The position numbers and the translations under genes were made by a program. A stretch of 64,000 bases of DNA. Origin: Paenibacillus sp. Root444D2 (GTDB lineage: Bacteria > Bacillota > Bacilli > Paenibacillales > NBRC-103111). The stretch covers positions 88,538 to 152,537 of the forward strand of contig NZ_LMEO01000006.1 of the NCBI RefSeq assembly GCF_001426375.1. The letters are read 5' to 3'. Below the pieces are notes generated by a model, which ran no database searches, had not been told where the DNA came from, and saw nothing but the letters and a program-made list of their open reading frames with translations. Of the stretch, positions 49,855 through 59,852 are shown piece by piece. Each line of letters begins with the position of its first letter. Within the stretch, counting starts at the first letter, position 1.

Positions 49855-51888
49855 ATGACCGGTTCACTCATTCAGTTTTTATTATTTCTGGCGGTTACGG
49901 GGTTTGCAGTGTATTTGTTTGTACGTGTGGTGTATCACCGATATTTATACATTAGGCTTGGCAAGTCTGTGAATTTGAAAAAGGAAGCGAAAGCAAGGCT
50001 GAAGGAGTTTGCGATTCAGGTATTTGGCCAGACCAAGCTGTTGAAGGATAAGAAGAGCGGCATTATGCACATTGTGATCTTTTATGGATTCATTATTTTG
50101 CAGCTTGGGGCGCTGGATCTCATTCTGAAGGGATTAATTGGCCATGGGTTACCAATACCAGGTTACGATTATTTCACATTGATGCAGGAAGTGACGGTAG
50201 CGCTGATTCTTCTGGCCATGGGATATGCGACCTATCGACGTTATGTAGAAAAGCTAAAACGGCTGAAACGCGGTTGGAAGCCTAGTATCGTAATATTGTT
50301 CATTTTTTTCTTGATGCTATCTGTTGTCGTTAGCGGTGGGTTTGAACGGGTAAAGGAAGGGATGGAGACATCCGCATTTGCACCTATTTCATCTCTGTTC
50401 GCAGCAGCCTTTAGCGGTATGTCGCATACAGCGGCAACGGTTGGTTTCTATATAAGCTGGTGGATGCATCTGCTGATCCTACTTTCATTTCTGATCTATG
50501 TGCCGCAATCGAAGCATTTTCACATTATTACAGCACCTATCAATATCTTGCTTCGTCGCACAGAGCCTATCGGCAAACTGGCTTCTCTGGATTTGGAAGA
50601 TGAAGAGGCAGAGTCGTTCGGTGTAGGCAAAATCGAGGATTTCACGCAGAAGCAGATGCTTGATTTCTACTCCTGTGTGGAATGTGGGCGCTGCACGAAT
50701 GTTTGTCCCGCGAATACGACAGGGAAGATGCTATCGCCGATGCATTTGATTACAAAGCTTCGTGATCATTTGACGGAAAAAGGCGCAGCCATCACCTCGA
50801 AATCACCATGGGTGCCAGCTTTTGCTTTCTCTAGTCCAAGTACCCATAACCCGCTTGAAGTTGAGCTCATTGGCGGCGTTATAACAGAAGAAGAGCTGTG
50901 GGCTTGCACAACCTGCCGCAATTGTGAGGATCAATGTCCTGTAGGGAATGAGCATGTGGATAAGATTATAGATCTGCGTCGACATCTTGTACTGACTCAA
51001 GGCAGTATGCCTCACGATGGTCAACGTGCCTTACAAAACATCGAAAGACAAGGAAATCCTTGGGGCATTAGCCGGAATGATCGCGTGAAATGGGTTAAGG
51101 AAGTAGATCCGGATGATGAACTCGGTGTGCGTACGGTGAAGGAAAACCCGGAATTCGAGTATTTGTTTTTCTTGGGTTCCATGGGAGCCTACGATAACCG
51201 CAGCCGCAAGATCACGCATTCTTTTGTGAAATTGATGAAGGAAGCCGGAGTCTCCTTTGCCATTTTGGGCAATGAGGAGAAGAACTCCGGAGACACACCT
51301 CGCCGTATGGGCAATGAATTTTTATTCCAACAGCTGTGTGCGGACAATATTGCGACTTTTCAAAAGTATAAGGTTCAGAAAATCGTAACGACTTGCCCGC
51401 ATACGTATCATACATTCAAAAATGAATATCCCGAATTTGGCCTTTCGGCAGACGTTTTCCATCACACCGAGCTGTTGGATCTGTGGGTGAAAGAGGGGCG
51501 TCTAAAGCCGCAACATGAAGTTAGAGAGCGTATTACGTACCACGATTCTTGCTACCTAGGCCGCTACAACGAAGTGTATGAGGAGCCGCGCAATGTACTG
51601 CGAGCAATTCCAGGGGTTGAGTTGGTTGAGCAAGGTCGTTCTCGCGAGAACAGTATGTGCTGCGGTGCAGGAGGCGGCATGATGTGGATGGAAGAAACCG
51701 CAGGTACACGCGTTAATGTAGCGCGCACTGAACAGCTTTTGAGTGTGAAGCCCACTGTAATCAGTTCTGCCTGTCCTTATTGTTTAACGATGGTGGAGGA
51801 TGGAACGAAGCTGAAGGAGGTCGAGGAGCAGGTTAAAGCGCGAGATATCGCTGAAATTCTTGCCTTGTCTGTTTTTGGAACGCCTTAG
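49855..51888 (+). CDS. fadF: FadF-like iron-sulfur membrane oxidoreductase
   Basis: 677 aa. Five membrane segments occur in the first about 215 residues (near 5-30, 70-95, 105-125, 145-163, 190-220). Two [4Fe-4S] motifs follow: CVECGRCTNVCP (about residue 273) and CTTCRNCEDQCP (about 350). Two CCG-type regions contain TTCPHTYHTF (about 512), HDSCYLGRYN, CCGAGGG (about 602) and SACPYC. This is the architecture of B. subtilis FadF/YwjF and HdrD-like proteins. Its likely role is to move electrons from EtfAB to menaquinone, in place of ETF-quinone oxidoreductase. Start follows AGGGAGGGTCCTCA. First gene of the rightward fad operon. Confidence 0.9.
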   Translation: MTGSLIQFLLFLAVTGFAVYLFVRVVYHRYLYIRLGKSVNLKKEAKARLKEFAIQVFGQTKLLKDKKSGIMHIVIFYGFIILQLGALDLILKGLIGHGLPIPGYDYFTLMQEVTVALILLAMGYATYRRYVEKLKRLKRGWKPSIVILFIFFLMLSVVVSGGFERVKEGMETSAFAPISSLFAAAFSGMSHTAATVGFYISWWMHLLILLSFLIYVPQSKHFHIITAPINILLRRTEPIGKLASLDLEDEEAESFGVGKIEDFTQKQMLDFYSCVECGRCTNVCPANTTGKMLSPMHLITKLRDHLTEKGAAITSKSPWVPAFAFSSPSTHNPLEVELIGGVITEEELWACTTCRNCEDQCPVGNEHVDKIIDLRRHLVLTQGSMPHDGQRALQNIERQGNPWGISRNDRVKWVKEVDPDDELGVRTVKENPEFEYLFFLGSMGAYDNRSRKITHSFVKLMKEAGVSFAILGNEEKNSGDTPRRMGNEFLFQQLCADNIATFQKYKVQKIVTTCPHTYHTFKNEYPEFGLSADVFHHTELLDLWVKEGRLKPQHEVRERITYHDSCYLGRYNEVYEEPRNVLRAIPGVELVEQGRSRENSMCCGAGGGMMWMEETAGTRVNVARTEQLLSVKPTVISSACPYCLTMVEDGTKLKEVEEQVKARDIAEILALSVFGTP

Positions 51889-51942
51889 GATAAACGACTT
51901 CTTCGCCCGAAGGGCGAGCGTGTTTGTCAAGGTTGATGCGAA
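51888..51942 (+). repeat. Dispersed 55-bp hairpin repeat, copy 2
   Basis: GGATAAACGACTTC, hairpin CGCCC-GAA-GGGCG, then GTTTGTCAAGGTTGATGCG. Compared with the copy at 12317-12373 (minus strand) the flanks are nearly identical, while the hairpin arms differ but still pair. It begins at the last base of the fadF stop codon and lies inside the operon. Confidence 0.88.
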
Positions 51943-51975
51943 AACTGAAAAAATCATGTAGGAGGAAATTTCCAT

Positions 51976-54369
51976 ATGACAAAGATTCGTACAGCGGCCG
52001 TTATCGGCTCCGGTGTGATGGGCTCCGGTATCGCTGCCCATTTGGCAAATGTAGGCATTCCCGTGTTACTTCTCGATATGGTGCCTGCCCAGCTGCAGCC
52101 GCAAGAAGAAGCTGCCGGCCTTACGTTAGATAATCCCAAGGTGCGTAATCGATTTGCTCTTAACGCGATGGATAAGCTCAAGAAGACGAACCCTGCTCCC
52201 CTTTATAGTGAAGCTTTCGCTGAACGTATTACACCAGGCAATCTAGAGGATGATTTAGCGAAGCTTGGAAGCGTGGATTGGATTATTGAAGTTATTGTGG
52301 AAAATTTGCAAGCGAAGCAGCAGCTCATCAGCCGCATTGAAACCGTGTGGAAACCGGGAACCATTGTTTCCTCGAATACATCGGGCATTTCAATCAACGC
52401 CATGGTCCAAAGCGCCAGCCCTGAATTTAAAAAGCATTTCCTTGGCACTCATTTTTTTAATCCGCCTCGCTATATGAAATTATTGGAAGTGATTCCAAAT
52501 GAACAGACAGACCCTGCAATTATTGCTTTTATGACTGATTTTTGTGAGAAAAAGCTTGGAAAAGGTGTTGTTCAAGCGAAGGATACGCCGAATTTTATCG
52601 GCAATCGAATTGGCACATATGGGCTTTTGGTTACTTTGCGTGAAATGCTCGCGAGTGGGTATTCCGTTGAAGAAGTGGATGCTGTAACCGGTCCGGCTAT
52701 GGGACGCCCTAAGAGCGCGACGTTCCGTACGCTGGACTTGGTAGGTCTGGATACATTCGTCCATGTGGCGGGTAACGTGTTTGATCTTGTGACTGACCCT
52801 GCGGAGAAGGAAATTTTCAATACACCGGCCATTTTGAAAACGATGGTAGAAAAAGGGTGGATCGGAGAGAAGCAGGGCCAAGGGTTTTATAAAAAAGTGA
52901 AATCCGAAGCTGGCAAAGAAATTCAATCCCTAGATTTAAATACCATGGAATATTCGGCAAGCCGCAAAATCAGTTCAGGCTCTTTGGAAGCTTCGAAGCA
53001 GGCCAAAGGTACGGTAGGGAAGTTAAAGGCCTTGCTCGGCACCAAAGATCGCTATTCGGATCTGGCGTGGAACATTCTGAAGCCAGTACTGCTGTATTCC
53101 GCTGAGAAATTAGATGAAATTGCTGATTCCATTGTCGAGATTGATAATGCACTTAAATGGGGCTTTAACTGGGATCTCGGACCTTTCGAGACGTGGGATG
53201 CCATTGGTCTAAAACGCTCTGTGGAACGAATGGAAGCAGAAGGCAGTAAAGTTCCTGAATGGGTAAAAGCTTGGATTGCTGCCGGTCATGACAGCTTTTA
53301 TGAGAACAGGGGAGGTCAGAGTTTTTACTATCTGAAAAATGAGTTTCGCGGTGTTGAAACAAGACCGGAACTGATCTCACTTGCCTCTTTAAAACAGCAA
53401 AATAAAGTCATCCGCTCTAATAGCGGCGCGAGCTTGATAGACATTGGAGACGGGGTTGCTTGCTTAGAGTTTCACTCCCCGAACAATGCCATTGGTGCAG
53501 ATATTCTCACGATGATTCAGCAAAGCGTGGACGAAGTACGCAGCAACTATCGCGGAATGGTTGTCGCTAACGAAGGCAAAAATTTCTGTGTCGGCGCCAA
53601 CGTGATGTTGTTGCTAATGGAAGCACAAGATGGCGAGTGGGATGAAGTAGACGGCATCATTCGTTTATTCCAAAACTCGATGCTGAAGCTCAAAAGGCTG
53701 GAAAAGCCGGTTGTTGCTGCTCCGCATAAGATGACGCTTGGTGGCGGAGTTGAGGCTTGTATGCCGGCAGACCAAATCATTTTCTCGGCTGAAACATATT
53801 ATGGACTCGTTGAGGTGGGAGTTGGCTTAATTCCTGCCGGTGGCGGATGTAAGGAGTTAGCCCTTCTAGCAAGTCAACAGGTTCGTGACCCGGAAGTTGA
53901 TCTTCAGCCGTGGATCAATGCAATTTTTGAAACGGTGGCCATGGCAAAGGTGTCGACGAGCGGTCATGATACGAAACGTCTTGGCTATATGCGTGCTGGG
54001 GATACGGTCGTTGTGAATCCGGAGCATCGTATTTATGAGGCGAAGCAAGCGGTTCTTCGTTTGGAAGCAGCGGGATACACACCTCCTGTGCAAGAGAAAA
54101 TCCGCGTCGTTGGCGAGAACGGCAAAGCGGTCATGCAGATTGCTGCCTATACGATGCGCCAAGGCGGATATATCAGTGAGCACGATCAATTAATCGCGAA
54201 TAAGCTTGCGCACGTGCTTGCAGGAGGTAATGTGCCAGCAGGAACGTTAGTTACAGAGCAGTATATGCTCGATTTAGAGCGCGAAGCCTTCCTTAGTCTT
54301 TGTGGAGAGCTGAAAACACAACAGCGCATGCAATACATGCTTTCCAAAGGGAAAGCGCTTCGGAACTAA
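51976..54369 (+). CDS. fadN: 3-hydroxyacyl-CoA dehydrogenase / enoyl-CoA hydratase
   Basis: 797 aa, start after TAGGAGGAAATTTCCAT. The dehydrogenase part comes first: Rossmann motif VIGSGVMGSGIAAHLANVG (about residues 9-27), SSNTSGISINAM, the catalytic-site stretch LGTHFFNPPRYMKLLEVI (about 155-172) and DTPNFIGNRIG. The crotonase part lies C-terminal (about 480-690): GKNFCVGANVMLLLM and KMTLGGGVEACM. This order and size match Bacillus FadN. It hydrates enoyl-CoA and oxidises the product with NAD+. It precedes fadA as in B. subtilis fadNAE. Confidence 0.95.
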   Translation: MTKIRTAAVIGSGVMGSGIAAHLANVGIPVLLLDMVPAQLQPQEEAAGLTLDNPKVRNRFALNAMDKLKKTNPAPLYSEAFAERITPGNLEDDLAKLGSVDWIIEVIVENLQAKQQLISRIETVWKPGTIVSSNTSGISINAMVQSASPEFKKHFLGTHFFNPPRYMKLLEVIPNEQTDPAIIAFMTDFCEKKLGKGVVQAKDTPNFIGNRIGTYGLLVTLREMLASGYSVEEVDAVTGPAMGRPKSATFRTLDLVGLDTFVHVAGNVFDLVTDPAEKEIFNTPAILKTMVEKGWIGEKQGQGFYKKVKSEAGKEIQSLDLNTMEYSASRKISSGSLEASKQAKGTVGKLKALLGTKDRYSDLAWNILKPVLLYSAEKLDEIADSIVEIDNALKWGFNWDLGPFETWDAIGLKRSVERMEAEGSKVPEWVKAWIAAGHDSFYENRGGQSFYYLKNEFRGVETRPELISLASLKQQNKVIRSNSGASLIDIGDGVACLEFHSPNNAIGADILTMIQQSVDEVRSNYRGMVVANEGKNFCVGANVMLLLMEAQDGEWDEVDGIIRLFQNSMLKLKRLEKPVVAAPHKMTLGGGVEACMPADQIIFSAETYYGLVEVGVGLIPAGGGCKELALLASQQVRDPEVDLQPWINAIFETVAMAKVSTSGHDTKRLGYMRAGDTVVVNPEHRIYEAKQAVLRLEAAGYTPPVQEKIRVVGENGKAVMQIAAYTMRQGGYISEHDQLIANKLAHVLAGGNVPAGTLVTEQYMLDLEREAFLSLCGELKTQQRMQYMLSKGKALRN

Positions 54370-54443
54370 GGGAGAAGACCTTTCCATTCTTTTTAAAGAG
54401 CTCTTAATGGTGCATTCCTATTACTCATAATGAGGTGAAATCG

Positions 54444-55628
54444 ATGAAAGAAGCAGTCATAGTATCGATAACGCGCACGGCAGTCGGACGCGCGAAGAAA
54501 GGCAGTTTCGCTCAAACCAGAGCGGAGGATCTGGGGAAAGCCGTATTAGAAGAAGCCGTGCGGCGTGCTCCTGGGCTCGACAAAGGTGATGTCGAGGACA
54601 TTATCATCGGGTGCGCGATGCCCGAAGGCGAGCAAGGGCTGAACTTCGCCCGCACGATGTCGCTGTATGCGGGCTTCCCGGTGACCGTGCCGGCGATCAC
54701 GGTCAATCGCTTTTGCTCCTCCGGGCTGCAAGCCATCGCATATGCGGCGGAGCGCATTATGCTTGGCCACGCGGAGGTCATTGTCGCCGGAGGCGTTGAG
54801 AGCATGAGCCACGTCCCGATGACGGGCTTCAAGCTCTCGCCGCATCCGGGGCTGGTTGAGAGCATGCCGGAGGTGTACATGGGCATGGGCCACACGGCCG
54901 AAGAAGTCGCGCAGCGCTTCGGCATCTCGCGCGAAGCGCAGGATGGCTTCGCAACGCGGAGCCACAGATTAGCTGCTGCTGCAATCGCAGCCAGCAAGTT
55001 CGTAGACGAGATCGTGCCGGTTAGCACGAGCGTGAAGGGCATTGACGAACGCGGCAAAGCGTTCGAGCGGAAGTTCGTGTTTGCCATGGATGAGGGCGTA
55101 CGCCCCGATACATCCGTGGAAGGGCTTGCCAAGCTGAAGCCTGCGTTCAGCTTGGGCGGCTCTGTGACGGCGGGCAACGCGTCACAGACGTCGGACGGCG
55201 CAGCGGCGGCCGTGCTGATGAGCCGCGAGCGCGCGGAAGCGCTCGGGTTGAAGCCGCTGGCGACGTTCAAGGCCTTTGCACTTTCCGGTGTGGAACCGGA
55301 AATTATGGGCGTCGGGCCAGTAAAGGCGATTCCGAAGGCTTTGCAGATGGCAGGCATCACACAAGACCAAGTGAGTCTGTTTGAAATCAACGAAGCATTC
55401 GCTTCGCAATGTGTTCATATTATTCGTGAGCTAGGCTTGAATGAAGATTTGGTGAATGTGAATGGTGGCGCCATCGCCCTCGGGCATCCGCTCGGGTGTA
55501 CGGGTGCGAAGCTGACAACGAGCTTAATTCATGAGCTGCAGCGGCGTGGCGGCGGCTATGGTGTAGTGTCCATGTGTATCGGCGGCGGGATGGGAGCTGC
55601 CGGGGTATTTGAAGTGCATCCTGTTTAA
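54444..55628 (+). CDS. fadA: Acetyl-CoA C-acyltransferase (3-ketoacyl-CoA thiolase)
   Basis: 394 aa from ATG 54444 (site GAGGTG; GTG 54435 is an alternative). Acyl-enzyme Cys in [13 protein letters not shown] (about residue 91), then [37 protein letters not shown] (catalytic His, about 348) and the second Cys in [13 protein letters not shown] (about 382). It cleaves 3-ketoacyl-CoA to acetyl-CoA and a shortened acyl-CoA. The central part (about 54600-55270) is much more GC-rich than the start and end of the gene. Confidence 0.95.
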   Translation: MKEAVIVSITRTAVGRAKKGSFAQTRAEDLGKAVLEEAVRRAPGLDKGDVEDIIIGCAMPEGEQGLNFARTMSLYAGFPVTVPAITVNRFCSSGLQAIAYAAERIMLGHAEVIVAGGVESMSHVPMTGFKLSPHPGLVESMPEVYMGMGHTAEEVAQRFGISREAQDGFATRSHRLAAAAIAASKFVDEIVPVSTSVKGIDERGKAFERKFVFAMDEGVRPDTSVEGLAKLKPAFSLGGSVTAGNASQTSDGAAAAVLMSRERAEALGLKPLATFKAFALSGVEPEIMGVGPVKAIPKALQMAGITQDQVSLFEINEAFASQCVHIIRELGLNEDLVNVNGGAIALGHPLGCTGAKLTTSLIHELQRRGGGYGVVSMCIGGGMGAAGVFEVHPV

Positions 55629-55654
55629 TTGAAGGCAGATAAGGAATAAGAACT

Positions 55655-55688
55655 GATTCATGAGAGTCTATCTAGGCTCTCATGAATC
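55655..55688. other. Perfect hairpin between fadA and fadE
   Basis: GATTCATGAGAG pairs with CTCTCATGAATC across 10 bases. There is no T run, so it is more likely an mRNA processing or stability element, or an operator, than a terminator. Confidence 0.6.
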
Positions 55689-55734
55689 CTAATTTATTTA
55701 CCCTTGTACAATTAATTTGGAGGAGAGATGAACA

Positions 55735-57507
55735 ATGGCGGAGAAAATTATAGGCGGAAGTTTTGTTATTTCGGATACGGATTTCCATGATATTGTGACC
55801 CCTGAGGATTTTACCGAAGAGCATCGCATGATTGCCGATACAACGCGTGATTTTGTATCTGGGGAAGTCATGCCGAATGATGAGCATTTGGAAAAGCTTG
55901 ATTATGATTTAACGGTAAAACTGATGCGCAGCGCGGGTGATCTCGGATTACTTGGCTCTGATGTACCCGAGATTTATGGCGGACTTGGGTTGGATAAAGT
56001 AAGTTCCACTGTGATTAGTGAAAATCTCGCTCGCGCTTCATCTTTTGCTTTGTCCATTGGGGCGCATGTCGGGATTGGCACGCTGCCGATTGTATTTTTT
56101 GGTACCACGGAACAGAAGAAGAAGTATTTGCCTAACCTTGCGACAGGCGCGAAAATCGCGGCTTACTGTTTAACGGAACCAACATCCGGCTCGGATGCTT
56201 TGGGGGCAAAAACGACAGCTCGCTTGTCTGATGATGGAAAATATTACCTTCTAAATGGATCCAAATTGTATATCACAAATGCTGGTTTTGCTGATATTTT
56301 CATTGTATATGCCAAAATCAATGGCACTGATTTCACGGCCTTTATCGTGGAGAAAGGTGATCCTGGCTTTACGATGGGGCCGGAAGAGAAGAAGATGGGG
56401 ATCAAAGGCTCGTCGACGCGTCCGCTTTATTTTGAAGATGTCCGTGTGCCAGTAGAGAACTTATTGGGTGAAATCGGTAAAGGGCATCTGATTGCTTTTA
56501 ACATTCTGAATATTGGCCGTTACAAATTGGCTACCGGTTGTCTGGGTGCTTCCAAGGAGACGATTGAATTAGCTTCGAAATATGCGAATACTCGCCAACA
56601 GTTTAATACGCCAATTTCACGTTTTCCTTTGATTGGTAAAAAGCTGGCGGAAATGAATATTCAAACGTATATGCTGGAGAGCATGGTGTACAGAACGACT
56701 GGATTGTTCGATACCATTCTCAAAGATATAGATCATACGAGCCCTGATGCCGGTAAGCATTCATCGAAAGGGATTTCTGAATACGCGCTGGAATGCTCCA
56801 TTAATAAGGTATTCGCGTCTGAAGTGCTGGATTTTGTAGCGGATGAGGGCTTGCAAATTCATGGCGGCTACGGTTTCATTCAGGAGTACAAAGTGGAGCG
56901 TATTTATCGGGATTCACGGATTAATCGGATTTTTGAAGGGACGAATGAAATCAATCGCCTGCTCATTCCAGGTACATTAGTGAAGAAAGCGATGAAAGGC
57001 GAACTGCCTTTGCTGCAAAAAGCACAAGCTCTGCAAGCTGAACTGCTCTCTATCGTTCCAGGTCAAACGTTCGAAGGAACGCTAGCCGAAGAGGTGCATC
57101 TGGTTTCGATGGCGAAGAAAGTATTCCTTATGGTTGGTGGGCTTGCTGTACAGAAATATGGCATGGCGCTAGAAAAAAATCAGGAAGTTTTAAGTAATTT
57201 AGCCGACATCATGATCCAAATTTTCGCTGCTGAAAGCGGGCTTCTTCGTACGCAAAAGCTGATTGAAAAAGCAGGGGAAGGAAAGGCAAAGAATGCGATC
57301 CAAATCACGACAGTTTTTGTTCATGAAGCATTTGACAAAATAGAGGCATATGCGAAGGAAGCGCTCAGTACGATGGAAGAAGGAGATGTTCTTCGGACTC
57401 AATTGTCGATTTTGAAAAAGCTGTCCAGACGCAGCAGTGTGAATACGGTTGGTTTGAAGCGCGACATCGCCGCACGTGTTATTCAGGGTGAGAAATTCAT
57501 CGTATAG
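55735..57507 (+). CDS. fadE: Acyl-CoA dehydrogenase
   Basis: 590 aa, start after TGGAGGAGAGATGAACA. Signature regions: AAYCLTEPTSGSDALGAKT (about residues 140-158), YITNAGFADIFIVYAKI, RQQFNTPISRFPLI, and the C-terminal IHGGYGFIQEYKVERIYRD then INRIFEGTNEINR (about 375-405, with the catalytic-base Glu in EGTNE). A further about 170-residue C-terminal domain is as in Bacillus FadE. It oxidises acyl-CoA to enoyl-CoA, giving electrons to EtfAB. Confidence 0.95.
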   Translation: MAEKIIGGSFVISDTDFHDIVTPEDFTEEHRMIADTTRDFVSGEVMPNDEHLEKLDYDLTVKLMRSAGDLGLLGSDVPEIYGGLGLDKVSSTVISENLARASSFALSIGAHVGIGTLPIVFFGTTEQKKKYLPNLATGAKIAAYCLTEPTSGSDALGAKTTARLSDDGKYYLLNGSKLYITNAGFADIFIVYAKINGTDFTAFIVEKGDPGFTMGPEEKKMGIKGSSTRPLYFEDVRVPVENLLGEIGKGHLIAFNILNIGRYKLATGCLGASKETIELASKYANTRQQFNTPISRFPLIGKKLAEMNIQTYMLESMVYRTTGLFDTILKDIDHTSPDAGKHSSKGISEYALECSINKVFASEVLDFVADEGLQIHGGYGFIQEYKVERIYRDSRINRIFEGTNEINRLLIPGTLVKKAMKGELPLLQKAQALQAELLSIVPGQTFEGTLAEEVHLVSMAKKVFLMVGGLAVQKYGMALEKNQEVLSNLADIMIQIFAAESGLLRTQKLIEKAGEGKAKNAIQITTVFVHEAFDKIEAYAKEALSTMEEGDVLRTQLSILKKLSRRSSVNTVGLKRDIAARVIQGEKFIV

Positions 57508-57543
57508 TCATCGATGTCAAGAACCTGAAGGGGATGGTTTTGT

Positions 57544-59214
57544 ATGAATGAGGCAAAGCCTTGGCTGCGCCATTATCCGTCTGAAGTGGCGCCGACTTAC
57601 GAGTACCCGAAGCATAATCTTGCACGTTTGTTGGTAGATTCCGCGCATAAGTTTCCGGACCGACCTGCCTTGTATTTCTTGGGGAAAACGCTGCGTTATC
57701 GGGAGGTATTGGAAGAGTCCTATCGTTTTGCCAATGCTTTAAAAGAGCTGGGCGTTAGCCCGGGGGACCGAGTGTCGATTATGCTGCCGAATTGTCCTTC
57801 GGCCATCATTGCGTACTTCGGAACCCTGATGATGGGCGGGATCGTCGTCATGACGAATCCGCTCTACGTGGAGCGAGAGCTGGTTCACCAGCTCTCGGAT
57901 TCCGGAGCAACCGTTATTGTAACGTTGGATTTGCTGTTTGATCGTGTGCAGAAAGCGAAAGGGAAAACACCGATTGAGCATGTTATTGTGACTTCAATTA
58001 AGGACTATTTGCCCTTTCCTAAAAATGTCTTATATCCGATTAAAATGAAAAAAGATGGCGCAAACCTTGCCGTCACTTACGGGGAGGGTGTTTATTCTTA
58101 TAAAAAGCTGCTCCGAACAGCTTCTCGCGCCCCGATTTGTGTAGATGTGGAGGCTGACGAGGATATTGCCCTTCTTCAATACACGGGAGGGACGACGGGG
58201 ATATCCAAAGGTGTCATGCTGACGCACAGCAATTTGATTGCTAATACGTACCAAACAAGTCATTGGTGCTATCGTATTCGGTTAGGTGAAGAAAGATTCT
58301 TGGGAGCCATCCCTTGCTTTCATGTCTTTGGTTTGACAGTACTGTTGAATCAATCTATGTATCGGGCGGGGATGCTGATCCTCATTCCAAAGTTTGATAT
58401 CAACCTGATATTAGATACGATTCATACGCTGAAGCCAACGATTTTCCCAGGTGCGCCAACTATGTACATTGCCTTAATCAATCATAAGCGCGTGAAGGAA
58501 GTGGATATTTCCTCTATTAATGTTTGTGTAAGCGGTTCAGCGCCTCTCCCCTTAGAGGTGCAAGAGCGCTTCGAGGCACTGACAGGCGGTAGATTAATCG
58601 AAGGCTATGGGTTAACTGAAGCATCCCCTGTCACACATGCGAATCCTATTTGGGGTTTTCGGAAAATAGGCTCAATTGGTATCCCTTTTCCAGATACAGA
58701 TACGAAAGTTGTTGATTCGGATTCAGGTCAAGAGCTGCCGATTGGCGAAATTGGCGAAATTATCATTAAAGGACCTCAAGTGATGAAAGGGTATTGGCTG
58801 CGCGAGCACGAAACGGCCATGACCATCAGAAATGGCTGGTTATATACGGGCGACATGGGGCGTATAGACGAGGATGGTTTCTTCTCGATTGTTGATCGCA
58901 AGAAGGATTTAATCATAGCTGGAGGCTACAATATTTATCCTCGTGACATAGAGGAGGTTCTCTTCGAGCATCCCTCAATTCTCGAGGCTGCTGTTGCTGG
59001 CGTACCGGACGAATATCGGGGAGAAACGGTGAAAGCATTTGTGGTGCTGAGACCGGGAATGACGCTAACGGAAAAGGAGCTAGAATTGTGGTGCCGTGAG
59101 CGTTTGGCTGCCTACAAGGTGCCTCGGAAAGTCGAATTCCGCCAGTCTCTGCCGAAAACGATGATTGGAAAGGTGCTGCGCAGGCAATTACTAGAGGAAG
59201 AGACGAAGGTTTAA
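57544..59214 (+). CDS. lcfA: Long-chain fatty acid-CoA ligase
   Basis: 556 aa adenylate-forming enzyme. P-loop-like YTGGTTGISKGVMLTHSN (about residues 208-225), PCFHVFGLT, GYGLTEASPVTHANP (about 358), YTGDMGRIDEDGFFSIVDRK (about 438-457) and the C-terminal Lys region FRQSLPKTMIGKVLRRQL. It activates long-chain fatty acids with ATP and CoA to start beta-oxidation. Start ATG 57544 follows AAGGGGATGGTTTTGT, 36 bases after fadE. Confidence 0.94.
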   Translation: MNEAKPWLRHYPSEVAPTYEYPKHNLARLLVDSAHKFPDRPALYFLGKTLRYREVLEESYRFANALKELGVSPGDRVSIMLPNCPSAIIAYFGTLMMGGIVVMTNPLYVERELVHQLSDSGATVIVTLDLLFDRVQKAKGKTPIEHVIVTSIKDYLPFPKNVLYPIKMKKDGANLAVTYGEGVYSYKKLLRTASRAPICVDVEADEDIALLQYTGGTTGISKGVMLTHSNLIANTYQTSHWCYRIRLGEERFLGAIPCFHVFGLTVLLNQSMYRAGMLILIPKFDINLILDTIHTLKPTIFPGAPTMYIALINHKRVKEVDISSINVCVSGSAPLPLEVQERFEALTGGRLIEGYGLTEASPVTHANPIWGFRKIGSIGIPFPDTDTKVVDSDSGQELPIGEIGEIIIKGPQVMKGYWLREHETAMTIRNGWLYTGDMGRIDEDGFFSIVDRKKDLIIAGGYNIYPRDIEEVLFEHPSILEAAVAGVPDEYRGETVKAFVVLRPGMTLTEKELELWCRERLAAYKVPRKVEFRQSLPKTMIGKVLRRQLLEEETKV

Positions 59215-59275
59215 GAGCCTTTTCCTGTTTAACAATTAAGGGGAAGCCCTTTACAAGAAGAGTGGAGGGAATCCT

Positions 59276-59692
59276 ATGGATGATTCTAACGAACAAATAA
59301 ATAAGAGACTTCAGCAATTAGCAGCATCAGCGGAGCCTACGTTTTGGGGCTTTCTTGGATGTGAATTTGTGAGTATGAAAGACAACATCATCACGATTGC
59401 TTTGGAAGCCAAAACGCATCACTTGAACCCGATTGGGATCGTGCATGGCGGTGTACTATCTTCCTTACTGGACAATGCGATGGGGATTGTTGTCATGATG
59501 GCTAGGCCGGAGGATAAGGTTGTTACGACGAATTTAAATGTACATTTCGTAGCTCCGCTTTATGAAGGCCGCTTGGTGGTGACGGCTGAGCTTGTTCATC
59601 AATCCCGTAAGATGATAACTACCCAAGGTCGTGTTGTTGACCGTGAAGGCAATTTGGGGACGATTGGAACGGGAACGTTTCGAGTGATTTGA
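59276..59692 (+). CDS. PaaI-type acyl-CoA thioesterase
   Basis: 138 aa hotdog-fold protein, start after GTGGAGGGAATCCT. HHLNPIGIVHGGVLSSLLDNAMG (about residues 44-66, split by the HGG turn) is the family signature, followed by TTNLNVHFVAPLYEGRLV. Sixty-one bases after lcfA and the last gene of the fad operon, it may release CoA from stalled acyl-CoA intermediates (inference). Confidence 0.9.
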   Translation: MDDSNEQINKRLQQLAASAEPTFWGFLGCEFVSMKDNIITIALEAKTHHLNPIGIVHGGVLSSLLDNAMGIVVMMARPEDKVVTTNLNVHFVAPLYEGRLVVTAELVHQSRKMITTQGRVVDREGNLGTIGTGTFRVI

Positions 59693-59760
59693 GGGTTGAA
59701 TTATTTAAATGGGGGGCATGTGCTGAGCATGTCTCTCTTTGTTGTGGTGTTAGATTTCAG

Positions 59761-59830
59761 TTTTATGTAACATAACCTTACATAAAAATATAATTAAGTC
59801 ATAAAACATTCATATATTTCTCTTTTATGT
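59761..59830. promoter_or_regulatory. Candidate regulator-binding palindrome with a further half-site
   Basis: TTTTATGTAA (59761-59770) and TTACATAAAA (59778-59787) form a perfect 10-bp inverted repeat around seven bases. TTTTATGT recurs at 59823-59830. They lie upstream of the -35 of the PucR-type gene. Confidence 0.55.
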
Positions 59831-59852
59831 CATATAAGTTAACACAAATCCA

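Noticed and set aside
54400-54443. FadR box before fadA
   Set aside because: ATTACTCATAATG resembles half of the motif only; the palindrome is not kept.
54512-55390. 292-aa open frame on the minus strand inside fadA
   Set aside because: It is fully covered by the thiolase with intact catalytic motifs. GC-rich coding DNA often leaves the opposite strand open, and the frame has no ribosome binding site.
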